Shown in pieces: positions 26,823 to 35,285 of a DNA stretch of 54,261 bases (the first letter of the stretch is position 1; every line of letters starts with the position of its first letter). Source of the stretch: Clostridia bacterium (GTDB lineage: Bacteria; Bacillota; Clostridia; Oscillospirales; Acutalibacteraceae); NCBI GenBank assembly GCA_017402845.1, contig JAFPLH010000021.1, positions 1 to 54,261 on the forward strand, in the 5' to 3' direction. The translations under genes were made by a program, and so were the position numbers. The notes under the pieces were generated by a model. It did no database searches, was not told where the DNA came from, and saw only the letters and a list, made by a program, of their open reading frames with translations.

Positions 26823-28778
26823 ATGGAAAGCATACGAAAAAGGCTTGTAGCGATGTCAATGGTATTGCTGACAGTTGCTCAGGTTTCCCTGCTGGCTTCT
26901 GCTGATGAGGAATACTATGATTATTATGATTATGATTATGATGAGGATACATACTATACAGAAAACGAGTATTCAAATGATGATTCAGATGATACTACTT
27001 ATAATAATAGTTATTTATCCGGTTATTCCGAACAAGAGGACAACAGCGAAAACAGCGATATACTCTCCGTATATGAAACGGAAGCAATAAGTGCTGACGG
27101 TGCAGATTATATCTTAGGCGACGTTACAGGCGACGGTAAATTATCTCCGATAGATTCTTTGATAGTTCTGCGTTATGTTTGTGGCCGTGAAAGCCTTACC
27201 GAGCTCCAGAAGGAGCTCGGCGACTTTGACAAAAACGGCAGGGTCAATACAGCAGACGCACTTCTCATTCACAGAAAGTCTTTGGGCATTGATGTAGACA
27301 TTACAAATAATACTGATACGGACAAGCGTACACAACCCGATACCGAGAGTGAGAAGGATTCGGAAGTTGTTGCTTCTGATAATGAGGAAGATTACAACGA
27401 CGATTACTCAAACGGTTACGGCGACAACGCAGAGGAGGATTATTCAATTACTGTTTCGGGAACAAAATATTCAGTTCCCGCAGGAATGACTCTTTATGTT
27501 ACTTGCGACGATTATGTAGATTGGGGCAGTACAAACACTGAGATCGCAACTGTTGACGATAACGGCTTGATACTTGGTAAGAAGCCCGGCAAGGTAAACA
27601 TTATCGCTCTTGAAGGCGATTACAAGAGAACAATTGAGATCACTGTTACTCCGGCAGAGCCTGTAAGAACAGTTTACGCTTCACCTAACAGCGCAGCTAA
27701 GGGTGAAACAGTAAAGCTTATAGCAACTACCGATCAGACACGCACTGGCGTAAGATTTGATGTTGATATTCAGGGCAGTGTGCAGTCGGTTTATGCAACA
27801 GAAAAAACAGCCGATAATGCCCACGGTATTTATACATGGGTAGGTTATATAAAGACAAATACAGCCGGTTCGTTTGATGTTACTACATATGCCGAGAAAA
27901 ACGGCTCTTGGAGCTCATGCGACAACGGAGAAACAACAATGTTTGTTTCGTCAAGAACTTCAGCATCTGAGGTTGCTAAGAATACATTACGTGCAAGCGA
28001 TGATGTTATCAGAATGATATCTCAGTATGAAGGCGGTCTTGAAGAAGCTGAGTATGATCCAATAGCTTACGGTGATGTTATGAACTACGGCTACGGCGTA
28101 GTTATCTATGCAGGCGATATGTTCTACAACAAGGCAAGTATGTCTGAGTATTTTGCAGATCTTGTAAATCAGGTTAATGAGAAGATTTACAGCAGATATG
28201 TTAACGAGTTCTTGCAGGAAAACAATATCAAGTACAATCAGAATCAGTTTGACGCACTTGTTTGCTTCGTTTATAACTTAGGCGTTTACGCTTTGCAGAA
28301 CTCAGGTCTTAAATCTGCACTTCTCAACTGCTACGAGCCCTCTGCAACAGAGCAGATAGATACAAATACTGCTACTGTAAGTGTAGACGGTTATCTTAAT
28401 GTACGTTCCGGCCCCGGTACGAATTATTCTGTAATAGGAAAGCTTTATAACGGCGACAAGGTTACAATTCTTGATCCCAACAAGCAAAACGAGATCTGGT
28501 TAAAGATCGAAACTTCTTCCGGTCTTGTAGGATATTGCAGCTGTAATTATCTTGTTATCGGCGGCACATATACAGGCGGCAGAAACTTTAACTACATTGA
28601 CAAAGCCGATCTGATAGATGAGCTTTTAGCTTATCACCATGCAGGCGGTCAGTGCTATTGGGGCTTGGTTTACAGAAGAATAGACGAGCTTGAAATGTTC
28701 TTCTATGCAGATTACGTGCAAGACGGCTGGCAGAATAAGCATGATTGGCCGTTGCCGGGATGCATTCTGGGATATTGA
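26823..28778 (+). CDS. Dockerin-bearing lysozyme-like protein with inserted SH3 domain
   Basis: A 651-residue secreted protein. Signal peptide about 1-27; a Tyr/Asp-rich acidic tract at 31-62; a type I dockerin at about 97-156 (LGDVTGDGKLSPID and GDFDKNGRVNTAD); a Big_2-like domain at 205-278; another beta domain at 280-376. Then a GH24-like (phage lysozyme) N-terminal part at 390-503 contains the likely catalytic Glu403 in SQYEGG and the helix QNQFDALVCFVYNLG. An SH3 domain follows at 519-578 (YLNVRSGPGTNYSVIGKL). After it, residues 590-630 (HHAGGQCYWGLVYRRIDELEMF) match the usual GH24 C-terminus. The SH3 thus seems inserted in the enzyme. The TIGYGHT motif is altered to NYGYGVV, so activity is uncertain. 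AAAGGTGAG precedes the ATG. Confidence 0.8.
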   Translation: MESIRKRLVAMSMVLLTVAQVSLLASADEEYYDYYDYDYDEDTYYTENEYSNDDSDDTTYNNSYLSGYSEQEDNSENSDILSVYETEAISADGADYILGDVTGDGKLSPIDSLIVLRYVCGRESLTELQKELGDFDKNGRVNTADALLIHRKSLGIDVDITNNTDTDKRTQPDTESEKDSEVVASDNEEDYNDDYSNGYGDNAEEDYSITVSGTKYSVPAGMTLYVTCDDYVDWGSTNTEIATVDDNGLILGKKPGKVNIIALEGDYKRTIEITVTPAEPVRTVYASPNSAAKGETVKLIATTDQTRTGVRFDVDIQGSVQSVYATEKTADNAHGIYTWVGYIKTNTAGSFDVTTYAEKNGSWSSCDNGETTMFVSSRTSASEVAKNTLRASDDVIRMISQYEGGLEEAEYDPIAYGDVMNYGYGVVIYAGDMFYNKASMSEYFADLVNQVNEKIYSRYVNEFLQENNIKYNQNQFDALVCFVYNLGVYALQNSGLKSALLNCYEPSATEQIDTNTATVSVDGYLNVRSGPGTNYSVIGKLYNGDKVTILDPNKQNEIWLKIETSSGLVGYCSCNYLVIGGTYTGGRNFNYIDKADLIDELLAYHHAGGQCYWGLVYRRIDELEMFFYADYVQDGWQNKHDWPLPGCILGY

Positions 28779-28801
28779 TTTAAATTAAATACATAAAAAC
28801 G

Positions 28802-28840
28802 ACGGCAGCCATCTGTGTTTGGCTGCCGTTATTATTTTTA
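28802..28840 (+). terminator. Terminator after the lysozyme-like gene
   Basis: The stem ACGGCAGCC/GGCTGCCGT is followed by TATTATTTTTAT. Confidence 0.85.
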
Positions 28841-28904
28841 TCGAAAACCTACATCTTTGTCATTGTGCTTCTTTAAAATAACCAAAATTTTTTTACTTAT
28901 TGTA

Positions 28905-28933
28905 TTGAAAACAGTTCAAATTATATGTATAAT
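28905..28933 (+). promoter_or_regulatory. Promoter of the radical SAM operon
   Basis: TTGAAA, 17 bases, TATAAT, about 100 bases before the start codon. The leader holds a GACTGT-ACCGC-ACAGTC hairpin at about 28968-28984. Confidence 0.7.
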
Positions 28934-29033
28934 TATATTAATATAATAGTAATTAATAAATAAAGACTGTACCGCACAGTCGTAACGCCAATGTCAGATA
29001 TATTTTGTGTGGTGCTGTACGAAGGATCTGAAA

Positions 29034-30890
29034 ATGATAAATAAACAAATTGAACCTTTTCTTTTGCAGGTGCAAAAGCCCGGAAGATATGTCGGCGGAG
29101 AGATAAACAGCGTGCATAAAGATCTCAAAGATGTTGACGTAAGGTTTGCATTCTGCTTTCCCGATACTTACGAGATCGGTATGTCACACCTCGGTATGAA
29201 AATACTATACAGTCAGTTCAACGAAGTACCCCATATTTGGTGCGAAAGAGTTTTTGCACCGTGGATAGATATGGAAAAAATTATGCTTGAAAATAATATC
29301 CCGTTGTGGGGGCTTGAAAGCGGCGATCCCATTACCGATTTTGAGTTTATCGGATTTACCTTGCAGTATGAGCTTTCGTATACAAATATACTTCAAATGC
29401 TAAAGCTTGCAAATATCCCGATAAGATCATGTGACCGCAAAGGTCTTAAACAAATCGTTGCTGCAGGCGGTCCTTGTGCCTGTAATGCTGAGCCGTTGGC
29501 TGATTTTTTTGATCTGTTTTTCATAGGCGAGGGAGAAGAAGTCGATCTTGAGGTGATCGAGCTTTTCAGAAAATGCCGTGATGAGGGCAGATCAAGAGAA
29601 GAATTTCTGTTCTTATGCTCACAGATAGAAGGCGTTTATGTTCCTTCGTTGTATACTGTCGAGTATAACGACGACGGTACACTAAAAGCTTTTACTCCGA
29701 AGCAGGGAGTACCGGCAAAAATACATAAGCGTATTATTATGGAGCTCGATGAGGTCTATTATCCCGATAAGTTTGTAGTACCGCTTATTGAGATAATACA
29801 CGATCGTGTTGTACAGGAGATTTTCAGAGGGTGTATAAGAGGGTGCAGATTTTGTCAGGCAGGCTTTTTGAATCGTCCCGTGAGAGAAAAATCACCTGAT
29901 ACGATAGATAAACAATGTCACGCTTTATGCAGAAATACCGGATATGATGAGATATCGCTTTCGTCGTTGTCGTCAAGCGACTATACGCAGATAAGAGAGC
30001 TTCTTGACCGCTTGACTCAGTGGTCGTTAAAAGAAAGCGTGAGCTTGTCGCTTCCGTCAATGAGAGTAGACGGCTTTGACGAGAAGATTCTTTCTAAGCT
30101 GAAAACCGTAAGAAAAAGCGGTCTGACCTTTGCCCCCGAAGCAGGTACTCAGCGTATGAGAGATGTTATAAATAAAAACGTGACAGAGGAGGAGCTTGTA
30201 AATACTTGCTCGGTTGCGTTTAAGGGCGGCTGGACTGCTGTGAAGCTTTACTTTATGATAGGTCTGCCTACCGAAACTCTTGATGATGTTCTGGGTATCG
30301 GTGATCTTGCTCAGACAGTTGTTAATACATACTACAAAAACGAAAACAGACAAAAGGGTAAACAGGTTAAGGTTACGATCAGTACATCTGCTTTTATACC
30401 AAAACCGTTTACGCCGTTTCAGTGGGAGCCGCAAACTGCCGTTGAAGAAACATACGAAAAACAGAAAGCCTTGAAAAACAATATTACATCAAGGAAGATC
30501 GTATATAATTATCACGACGCTAAAGTGAGCTATTTGGAGGGAGTTTTTGCACGTGGCGACAGACGCCTTTGCGCCGTGATAGAAGAAGCTGTAAACAGAG
30601 GACTCCATTTTGACGGCTGGGACGATTGCTTCGATTTTGACGGTTGGATACAGGTGATAAAAGACTGCGGACTGGATCCCGATTTCTATGTAACACGCAG
30701 ACGATCATTTGATGAGCTTTTGCCGTGGGATCATATTGATTACGGAGTAAGTAAAAGCTTTTTGCTTTCAGAATGTAAAAAGGCGTATGCCAATACTCCA
30801 ACGCCTAACTGCCGTGAAAAATGCTCAGGCTGCGGCGCTGCTAAATACGGGGGAGGTGTATGCTTTGAAAAACATAAGAGTATGGTATAA
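29034..30890 (+). CDS. Radical SAM protein, TIGR03960/YgiQ-like family
   Basis: A 618-residue protein with a B12-binding-like N-terminal region and a radical SAM core. The 4Fe-4S ligands are Cys267, Cys271 and Cys274 in RGCIRGCRFCQAG, which is CxxxCxxC. A Cys cluster near the C-terminus (NCREKCSGCGAAKYGGGVC) is typical of this family. ATG 29034 is chosen for the AAGGATC site before it and because the family starts close to PFLLQVQKPGRYVGGE. In other Firmicutes it is paired with a DUF2344 protein, as here. The pair often sits next to ribonuclease G and rplU, which are not found here. Its substrate is unknown; RNA or ribosome modification has been suggested from context in other genomes. Confidence 0.9.
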   Translation: MINKQIEPFLLQVQKPGRYVGGEINSVHKDLKDVDVRFAFCFPDTYEIGMSHLGMKILYSQFNEVPHIWCERVFAPWIDMEKIMLENNIPLWGLESGDPITDFEFIGFTLQYELSYTNILQMLKLANIPIRSCDRKGLKQIVAAGGPCACNAEPLADFFDLFFIGEGEEVDLEVIELFRKCRDEGRSREEFLFLCSQIEGVYVPSLYTVEYNDDGTLKAFTPKQGVPAKIHKRIIMELDEVYYPDKFVVPLIEIIHDRVVQEIFRGCIRGCRFCQAGFLNRPVREKSPDTIDKQCHALCRNTGYDEISLSSLSSSDYTQIRELLDRLTQWSLKESVSLSLPSMRVDGFDEKILSKLKTVRKSGLTFAPEAGTQRMRDVINKNVTEEELVNTCSVAFKGGWTAVKLYFMIGLPTETLDDVLGIGDLAQTVVNTYYKNENRQKGKQVKVTISTSAFIPKPFTPFQWEPQTAVEETYEKQKALKNNITSRKIVYNYHDAKVSYLEGVFARGDRRLCAVIEEAVNRGLHFDGWDDCFDFDGWIQVIKDCGLDPDFYVTRRRSFDELLPWDHIDYGVSKSFLLSECKKAYANTPTPNCREKCSGCGAAKYGGGVCFEKHKSMV

Positions 30891-31527
30891 AAAAGACGGT
30901 GCGTGCAGATATATTTCTCACCTTGACGTGAATCGTGCGGTAATGAGAGCTATGCAGATGTCCGGCGTTCCGTTCTGGCATACTGAGGGTTTTAATTCGA
31001 GAATGTATGTGTCTTTTTCTCTGCCTCTTTCTTTGGGTTTCAAGGGTGATTATGAATCCTTTGACGCAAAACTGACTGACGAGGAGTACCCCATAAACGA
31101 AATTGCAGATAAACTCAACGCTTGTTTGCCCGAGGGTATTCATGTGTATGATGTCTGCGCTCCTGTAATGAAGCCTGCACAGATAGTATATGCGCTTTTC
31201 GATATAAGCTGCGAATGCCGTGAGTACGATAGTGATAAACTATACGACTTTATCTCTGATTTTTTTAAGAGGGAGCATATCATTACCGAAAAGAAAACAA
31301 AAAAGGGCACCTTAAAAGAAATTGACCTGAAAGAAAATATTGTGAGGTATAATGTCGAGCGTATGGACACAGGGGTAAAAATTACGCTTGTTTTGCCGGC
31401 GGGTATAGAGAAAAATATAAATCCTATGCTGCTTACAGATATTATGGAAAAAGAGCTTGACAAGAAGGTACATTTCTTTATTACAAGATCAAGACTCTAT
31501 AATGAAAATTTTGAAGATTTTGTGTAA
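30865..31527 (+). CDS. DUF2344 protein (TIGR03936 family), partner of the radical SAM protein
   Basis: A 220-residue protein beginning LKNIRVWYKKDGACRYISHLD, the family hallmark. It continues with HTEGFNSRMYVSFSLPLSLG, where Pro-rich and Gly-rich turns are conserved. The start is TTG at 30865. GGGGGAGG ends 8 bases upstream, and an out-of-frame ATG lies between. The gene overlaps the radical SAM gene by 26 bases, so the two are translated together. In many bacteria the two are fused or adjacent. Function unknown. Confidence 0.87.
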   Translation: MKNIRVWYKKDGACRYISHLDVNRAVMRAMQMSGVPFWHTEGFNSRMYVSFSLPLSLGFKGDYESFDAKLTDEEYPINEIADKLNACLPEGIHVYDVCAPVMKPAQIVYALFDISCECREYDSDKLYDFISDFFKREHIITEKKTKKGTLKEIDLKENIVRYNVERMDTGVKITLVLPAGIEKNINPMLLTDIMEKELDKKVHFFITRSRLYNENFEDFV

Positions 31528-31566
31528 TTTTTGATAAATGTTAAACAAAATTTAATTTTTATCAAA

Positions 31567-31583
31567 AAAATCTGTGGTATAAT
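31567..31583 (+). promoter_or_regulatory. Extended -10 promoter of the duplicated-domain gene
   Basis: TGGTATAAT (TATAAT at 31578-31583) has an extended -10 but no clear -35. An inverted repeat TTGATAAA/TTTATCAA lies just upstream (31531-31565). It may end the DUF2344 transcript or serve as an operator. Confidence 0.5.
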
Positions 31584-31659
31584 ATACTTTGAGATATTGC
31601 GCAGAAACGTCTGCGAGAAAATAACGAAGATAATTTTTAAAATATAAGGAGTGAACAAA

Positions 31660-32772
31660 ATGCAAGTAATGGATTTGGAAGGCGTTTTTGTTGCGTCGGG
31701 CGTTGAAATGGTAAACAACAAGACGTTCACTGCATTGTTTTGGGGATATGAGGTTCGAGGAAAGGTAATTGTGCCGAGTATTCCGACAGTTGAATTTTTC
31801 TTTTACGGAAATGTATTCCTTGAAAGTCAGGAGCAGGCAAAAACATTTGTTGAGGAGTATGACGAAAAGTTCGGTCATGCAAAATTCAGATTTTCCGATA
31901 AGTTCATAAGCATACTGCTTGATATAGGCAGTCTTGACGCAAAGGCTGTAAAAGAACGCTTGGGCGCAGTTTGCAACTTTATGATAAGCAACGGATTCGG
32001 CGCAATTGCTTTACAACCCGAAGAACCCGAACCGGAGCCAATGCCGGCACCTGCACCGCAGCCGCAGCAGCCTATGCAGCAGCAAAGACAGCCCGTGATG
32101 CAGCAGCAAAGACAACAACAGCCTGCACCGCAGCCAAAACCGCAGCAGCCTGTTTATGAAGAACCTAAAGTTCCGTTTGAACAGTATAAGGTAGTAGAAA
32201 AGCTTACGCAGATATTCTTAATGGGCGTTAATAAAATATCGGAGAATATGTTCACAACGATCTATCACGGATATAATGTTGTAGGAAAAATGCTTAATCC
32301 GATGAAAGACGATATAGAGATAATTTTTTACGGTCAGCTTACTCAGAATGTAGGTGATGAGTTTGTTGAGTTTGCAGCCTCGCTCACAGAAAAATATGAA
32401 AAGTTCCCCGTAAAAATGGAGGGCGGCAGTTGTCGTGCTATATTGTATTTCGAGAATAAGGAAATCGCTGAATGTAAAGAAATGCTCGGTCAGATATCCG
32501 GCTTCATGATGAGAAACAATATCGTTGCTATCAATCTGCCCAATACAGTAGGACGTCCGATACAGTCTTATACACAAGAATCGTATCGTGCTATGAAGCA
32601 GAGCGCACCGAGCGGTGCTTCGTCCTTTAACAAACCGTCAAGCGGTTATTCGTCGGGTAATTATGGAAATACAATGCCTTCGGGCGCAAACAGAACTCAA
32701 AGTCAGAATAGTCAGCCGCAGGGCGACAACAATAGCTTTGCGAAAAATTTCTTGAAAAAATTCGGTAAATAA
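31660..32772 (+). CDS. Cytoplasmic protein with a duplicated unknown domain and Pro/Gln-rich linker
   Basis: A 370-residue protein with no signal peptide, and not a family I recognise. Residues about 3-118 and 172-290 are two copies of the same domain. TFTALFWGYEVRGKVIVPSI aligns with MFTTIYHGYNVVGKMLNPMK, and VEFFFYGNV aligns with IEIIFYGQL. Each copy ends with a helix leading to a hydrophobic strand (NFMISNGFGAIAL; GFMMRNNIVAINL). The linker (about 120-170) is rich in Pro and Gln, and the C-terminus is rich in Ser, Gly and Asn and ends in a basic KNFLKKFGK. ATG 31660 follows AAGGAGTGA. It lies immediately upstream of two tRNA genes that have their own promoter. Function unknown. Confidence 0.75.
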   Translation: MQVMDLEGVFVASGVEMVNNKTFTALFWGYEVRGKVIVPSIPTVEFFFYGNVFLESQEQAKTFVEEYDEKFGHAKFRFSDKFISILLDIGSLDAKAVKERLGAVCNFMISNGFGAIALQPEEPEPEPMPAPAPQPQQPMQQQRQPVMQQQRQQQPAPQPKPQQPVYEEPKVPFEQYKVVEKLTQIFLMGVNKISENMFTTIYHGYNVVGKMLNPMKDDIEIIFYGQLTQNVGDEFVEFAASLTEKYEKFPVKMEGGSCRAILYFENKEIAECKEMLGQISGFMMRNNIVAINLPNTVGRPIQSYTQESYRAMKQSAPSGASSFNKPSSGYSSGNYGNTMPSGANRTQSQNSQPQGDNNSFAKNFLKKFGK

Positions 32773-32775
32773 GTA

Positions 32776-32804
32776 TTGACAAATTCAGCTTAACAGGCTA
32801 TAAT
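32776..32804 (+). promoter_or_regulatory. Consensus promoter of the tRNA pair
   Basis: TTGACA, 17 bases, TATAAT, a perfect match. It starts 4 bases after the stop codon of the preceding gene and ends 21 bases before tRNA-Ser. Confidence 0.9.
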
Positions 32805-32825
32805 ATGATAGTGCTGTTAAGCAAT

Positions 32826-32918
32826 GGAGAGATGTCCGAGCTGGCCGAAGGAGCATGATTGGAAATCATGTATACGGTTACCACCGTATCTGGGGTTCGA
32901 ATCCCCATCTCTCCGCCA
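32826..32918 (+). tRNA. tRNA-Ser, anticodon GGA
   Basis: A 93-base class II tRNA. The acceptor stem GGAGAGA pairs with TCTCTCC, the anticodon loop TTGGAAA gives GGA, and there is a long variable arm (ATACGGTTACCACCGTAT), a T arm with GGTTCGAATC, and an encoded CCA. It decodes UCC and UCU serine codons. Confidence 0.97.
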
Positions 32919-32923
32919 ACTAA

Positions 32924-33010
32924 GCCGGTGTGATGGAATTGGCAGACGTAGTGGACTCAAAATCCACCGGTAGCGATACCGTGCCGGTTCGAGTCCGGCC
33001 ACCGGCACCA
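32924..33010 (+). tRNA. tRNA-Leu, anticodon CAA
   Basis: An 87-base class II tRNA. The acceptor GCCGGTG pairs with CACCGGC, the anticodon loop CTCAAAA between GTGGA and TCCAC gives CAA, and there is a variable arm (CGGTAGCGATACCG), a T loop GGTTCGAGTCC, and an encoded CCA. It decodes UUG. It lies 5 bases from tRNA-Ser and is co-transcribed with it. Confidence 0.97.
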
Positions 33011-33056
33011 AACCGCTGACTTTGTTTTTTACATTTGTCAGCGGTTTTTATTTTTT
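33011..33056 (+). terminator. Terminator of the tRNA operon
   Basis: The ten-pair stem AACCGCTGAC/GTCAGCGGTT (33011-33020, 33037-33046) is followed by TTTATTTTTT. Confidence 0.9.
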
Positions 33057-33069
33057 GCGTTATACAAAA

Positions 33070-33115
33070 GGCAGCATCTCAAAAAGACCGCCTAACGGCT
33101 TTGTGCGGTATTGCC
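33070..33115. repeat. Intergenic hairpin repeat, copy 2
   Basis: This 46-base element closely matches 45095-45139, sharing the core CTCAAAAAGAC and a GCCT-ACGG-TTTG-GGT-TTGC order. Its ends (GGCA... and ...ATTGCC) can pair partly, and an inner CCG/CGG-type stem is possible. It sits between the tRNA terminator and mtnN. Confidence 0.65.
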
Positions 33116-33145
33116 AAAAATAAATAAAAAGGGTGAAATTTGAGT

Positions 33146-33850
33146 ATGGAGTGTAAAGTTCAGATAGGCATTATCGGTGCTATGAAGGTTGAAATTGAGG
33201 GTATCAACGAAATGATGGAGAACAAAGAAACTCTTACCCTCAGCGGTATTAGTTTTGTAAGAGGAGATCTGTTTGGCAAGAAAATAGTTACTGCCGTTTG
33301 CGGAATAGGCAAGGTTTTTGCGGCTATGTGCGCTCAGACTATGATCCTCGGCTTCTCACCTGAAATCATTATTAATTCGGGCGTTGCCGGCTCACTTTGC
33401 GAGGAGCTTTCAATCGGAGATGTAGTTATAGGAGAAAAGCTTGTTCAGCATGATATTGATACAACGGCTTTAGGCGACGAAAAAGGACTTATTTCCGGTA
33501 TTAATAAGGTATATATAGAAACAGATGAAAAAATTAGCGCCGTACTAAAAAAATGCGTTGAATCTATGGGTATAAACTCACATTCGGGCACTATTGCTTC
33601 AGGTGACTCCTTTATTAATGACTGCGAAAAGAAAAAAGAGCTTGCGCAAACCTTCGGTGCAGTTGCCTGCGAAATGGAGGGCGGCGCAATGGCACAGGTT
33701 TGTTATATAAACAAAATTCCGTTCTCTGTAATGCGTGCTATTTCTGACGGCGGCGACGATAATTCTCACCTCGACTATAACGAGTTCTTGAAAATGGCTT
33801 CTCTGCGTTCGGTTGAGGTAATGAAGAAGTTTGTTGAAATTTACGAGTAA
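33146..33850 (+). CDS. mtnN: 5'-methylthioadenosine/S-adenosylhomocysteine nucleosidase
   Basis: Splits MTA and SAH to adenine and the thiosugar, recycling products of polyamine synthesis and SAM-dependent methylation. The start GIIGAMKVEIEG places the catalytic Glu at position 16. Substrate contact VACEMEGGAMAQ and catalytic Asp in RAISDGGDD are present. The phosphorylase-like INSGVAGSL loop is intact. ATG 33146 is preferred, with GGGTG 10 bases upstream; TTG 33140 is the alternative. Its 234 residues are normal. It appears to be a single-gene unit. Confidence 0.95.
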   Translation: MECKVQIGIIGAMKVEIEGINEMMENKETLTLSGISFVRGDLFGKKIVTAVCGIGKVFAAMCAQTMILGFSPEIIINSGVAGSLCEELSIGDVVIGEKLVQHDIDTTALGDEKGLISGINKVYIETDEKISAVLKKCVESMGINSHSGTIASGDSFINDCEKKKELAQTFGAVACEMEGGAMAQVCYINKIPFSVMRAISDGGDDNSHLDYNEFLKMASLRSVEVMKKFVEIYE

Positions 33851-34033
33851 TGTTTTTACTGCCAACGGCAGACGTATTTTGTACACCACACTTTAATGCT
33901 TTACCGCCTGCGCAGAAGCGTTTACAAAAGGTGCAGCAAACGAAAAAATTTGGTACATAATGGTTATATCGTGAACACGATATTAACTATATGTGATATT
34001 TTTGCAGAAATTGTTAAAGGTTTGTTGTTTTTC
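33851..34033. other. Non-coding gap with palindromes
   Basis: No gene was seen. A short CTGCC-AAC-GGCAG hairpin follows mtnN without a U tract. ATATCGTGAACACGATAT at 33966-33983 is a perfect 8-bp inverted repeat with an AA centre. It lies about 50 bases upstream of the promoter of the LRR lipoprotein genes and could be a binding site for a dimeric regulator. Confidence 0.5.
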
Positions 34034-34062
34034 TTGATTTAATGCGGTAACTGTATTATAAT
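34034..34062 (+). promoter_or_regulatory. Promoter of the LRR lipoprotein pair
   Basis: TTGATT, 17 bases, TATAAT, 47 bases before the chosen start codon. Confidence 0.75.
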
Positions 34063-34109
34063 AAAACTTATATATTGTGTATTATTCTACCGAAAGGAAG
34101 ATGTTCCCC

Positions 34110-35261
34110 ATGAAATATATAAACAGAGTAGTCTGCGCTGCGGTTGCCGTTGGTATGGTGCTTTCGTTTGCAGGCTGTAAAAATGAAAATGAGGTAAACG
34201 AAACAGAAGACGCTGCAAGTAATTCTGTTACAGAAAATATTGCTACCTCTGATACTCCGTCATTAGCCTTGAAGGAGTACAAAATCGGCAATATTACATT
34301 TAAAGAAAATGTTACAGAGCTTCAGCTCGGTGATGTGACATTTACCGAAGATGATCTCAAAACTATTTCAAAATGCACTAACCTTGAGTACTTCGGCGTA
34401 TTGTCGTCTAATCTGACCGATCTCGAATTTTTAAGCGGACTGCCAAAACTGAAAACAGTTGTTATCGGTACAAGTGATATGAAGAATCTGACGTCTATAA
34501 CAGGTCTTACTTCGCTTGAAAATCTTTCGATCATCAACGCTAATCTTACCAGCCTTAACGGTATGGAGAATCTTACGAAGCTTAAAACGATCAACTTTAC
34601 AAATAATCTTATCAATGATATTAGTGCTGTTGAAAGATGCAGAGAGCTTGAAAACATCAATCTTGAGTCTAATCTTATCAGTGATATTTCTCCGCTTGCA
34701 AGTCTTAACCACCTTACAACACTGAACCTCGGCAGCAACGCTATTTCAGACGCTTCTTTGCTGGCGTCGCTTTCGTCGCTCAAAAGGCTCAGTATTTCTT
34801 GTAATATGGTATCAGATCTTTCGTTCCTTGAAGATCTCAAAGACATTGAGGAGCTTGACCTTACAGCTATAAATCCCGAAGATAAAAAGGTATTTATGGA
34901 GCTTTTGAGTCTTAAAGAGCTTAATGTAACAGATTCGAGTCTTTCTCGTGCAGACGTAGTAAAGATAATGATCTGGCTTAAAGATTGTCATGTAACAAGC
35001 AGCTATATCATCACAGACGAGGAGCTTAACAGAGTAAAAGATGAGGATACCGACTCACAGAGCGATAAGGATTCTGACAACAGTGATTCTCAGAGCGATG
35101 ACAGCGAAAATGATGTGACGAGTACCGTAGATGACAGTGGTGATAGTGACGACAGCGAGCAATACGATTATTACTACGAGGACGACAACAATAATAATAA
35201 TTACGATAATTACGCTTATAACGATTACGATGATTACGGTTATGACGATTATCAGTATTAA
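34110..35261 (+). CDS. Leucine-rich-repeat lipoprotein, internalin-like (first of a pair)
   Basis: A 383-residue lipoprotein. The signal peptide ends in FAGC, with Cys23 as the lipid-bearing residue. Residues about 75-285 are roughly 22-residue LRRs of the internalin type (LTSLENLSIINANLTSLNGM; NLESNLISDISPLASL). The C-terminal 70 residues are low complexity, first Asp/Ser-rich and then a Tyr/Asp/Asn tail (YDDYGYDDYQY). ATG 34110 is chosen because AAAGGAAG is well spaced and the lipoprotein signal begins there. LRRs of this type bind proteins or glycans; the ligand is unknown. It lies 24 bases upstream of a second LRR lipoprotein gene. Confidence 0.85.
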   Translation: MKYINRVVCAAVAVGMVLSFAGCKNENEVNETEDAASNSVTENIATSDTPSLALKEYKIGNITFKENVTELQLGDVTFTEDDLKTISKCTNLEYFGVLSSNLTDLEFLSGLPKLKTVVIGTSDMKNLTSITGLTSLENLSIINANLTSLNGMENLTKLKTINFTNNLINDISAVERCRELENINLESNLISDISPLASLNHLTTLNLGSNAISDASLLASLSSLKRLSISCNMVSDLSFLEDLKDIEELDLTAINPEDKKVFMELLSLKELNVTDSSLSRADVVKIMIWLKDCHVTSSYIITDEELNRVKDEDTDSQSDKDSDNSDSQSDDSENDVTSTVDDSGDSDDSEQYDYYYEDDNNNNNYDNYAYNDYDDYGYDDYQY

Positions 35262-35285
35262 TAATATCGGTGTTGAGGTATGAAT

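Noticed and set aside
32817..33011. A 64-codon minus-strand open frame across the tRNA genes
   Set aside because: It is the reverse complement of tRNA-Ser and tRNA-Leu; the RNA folds explain the sequence.
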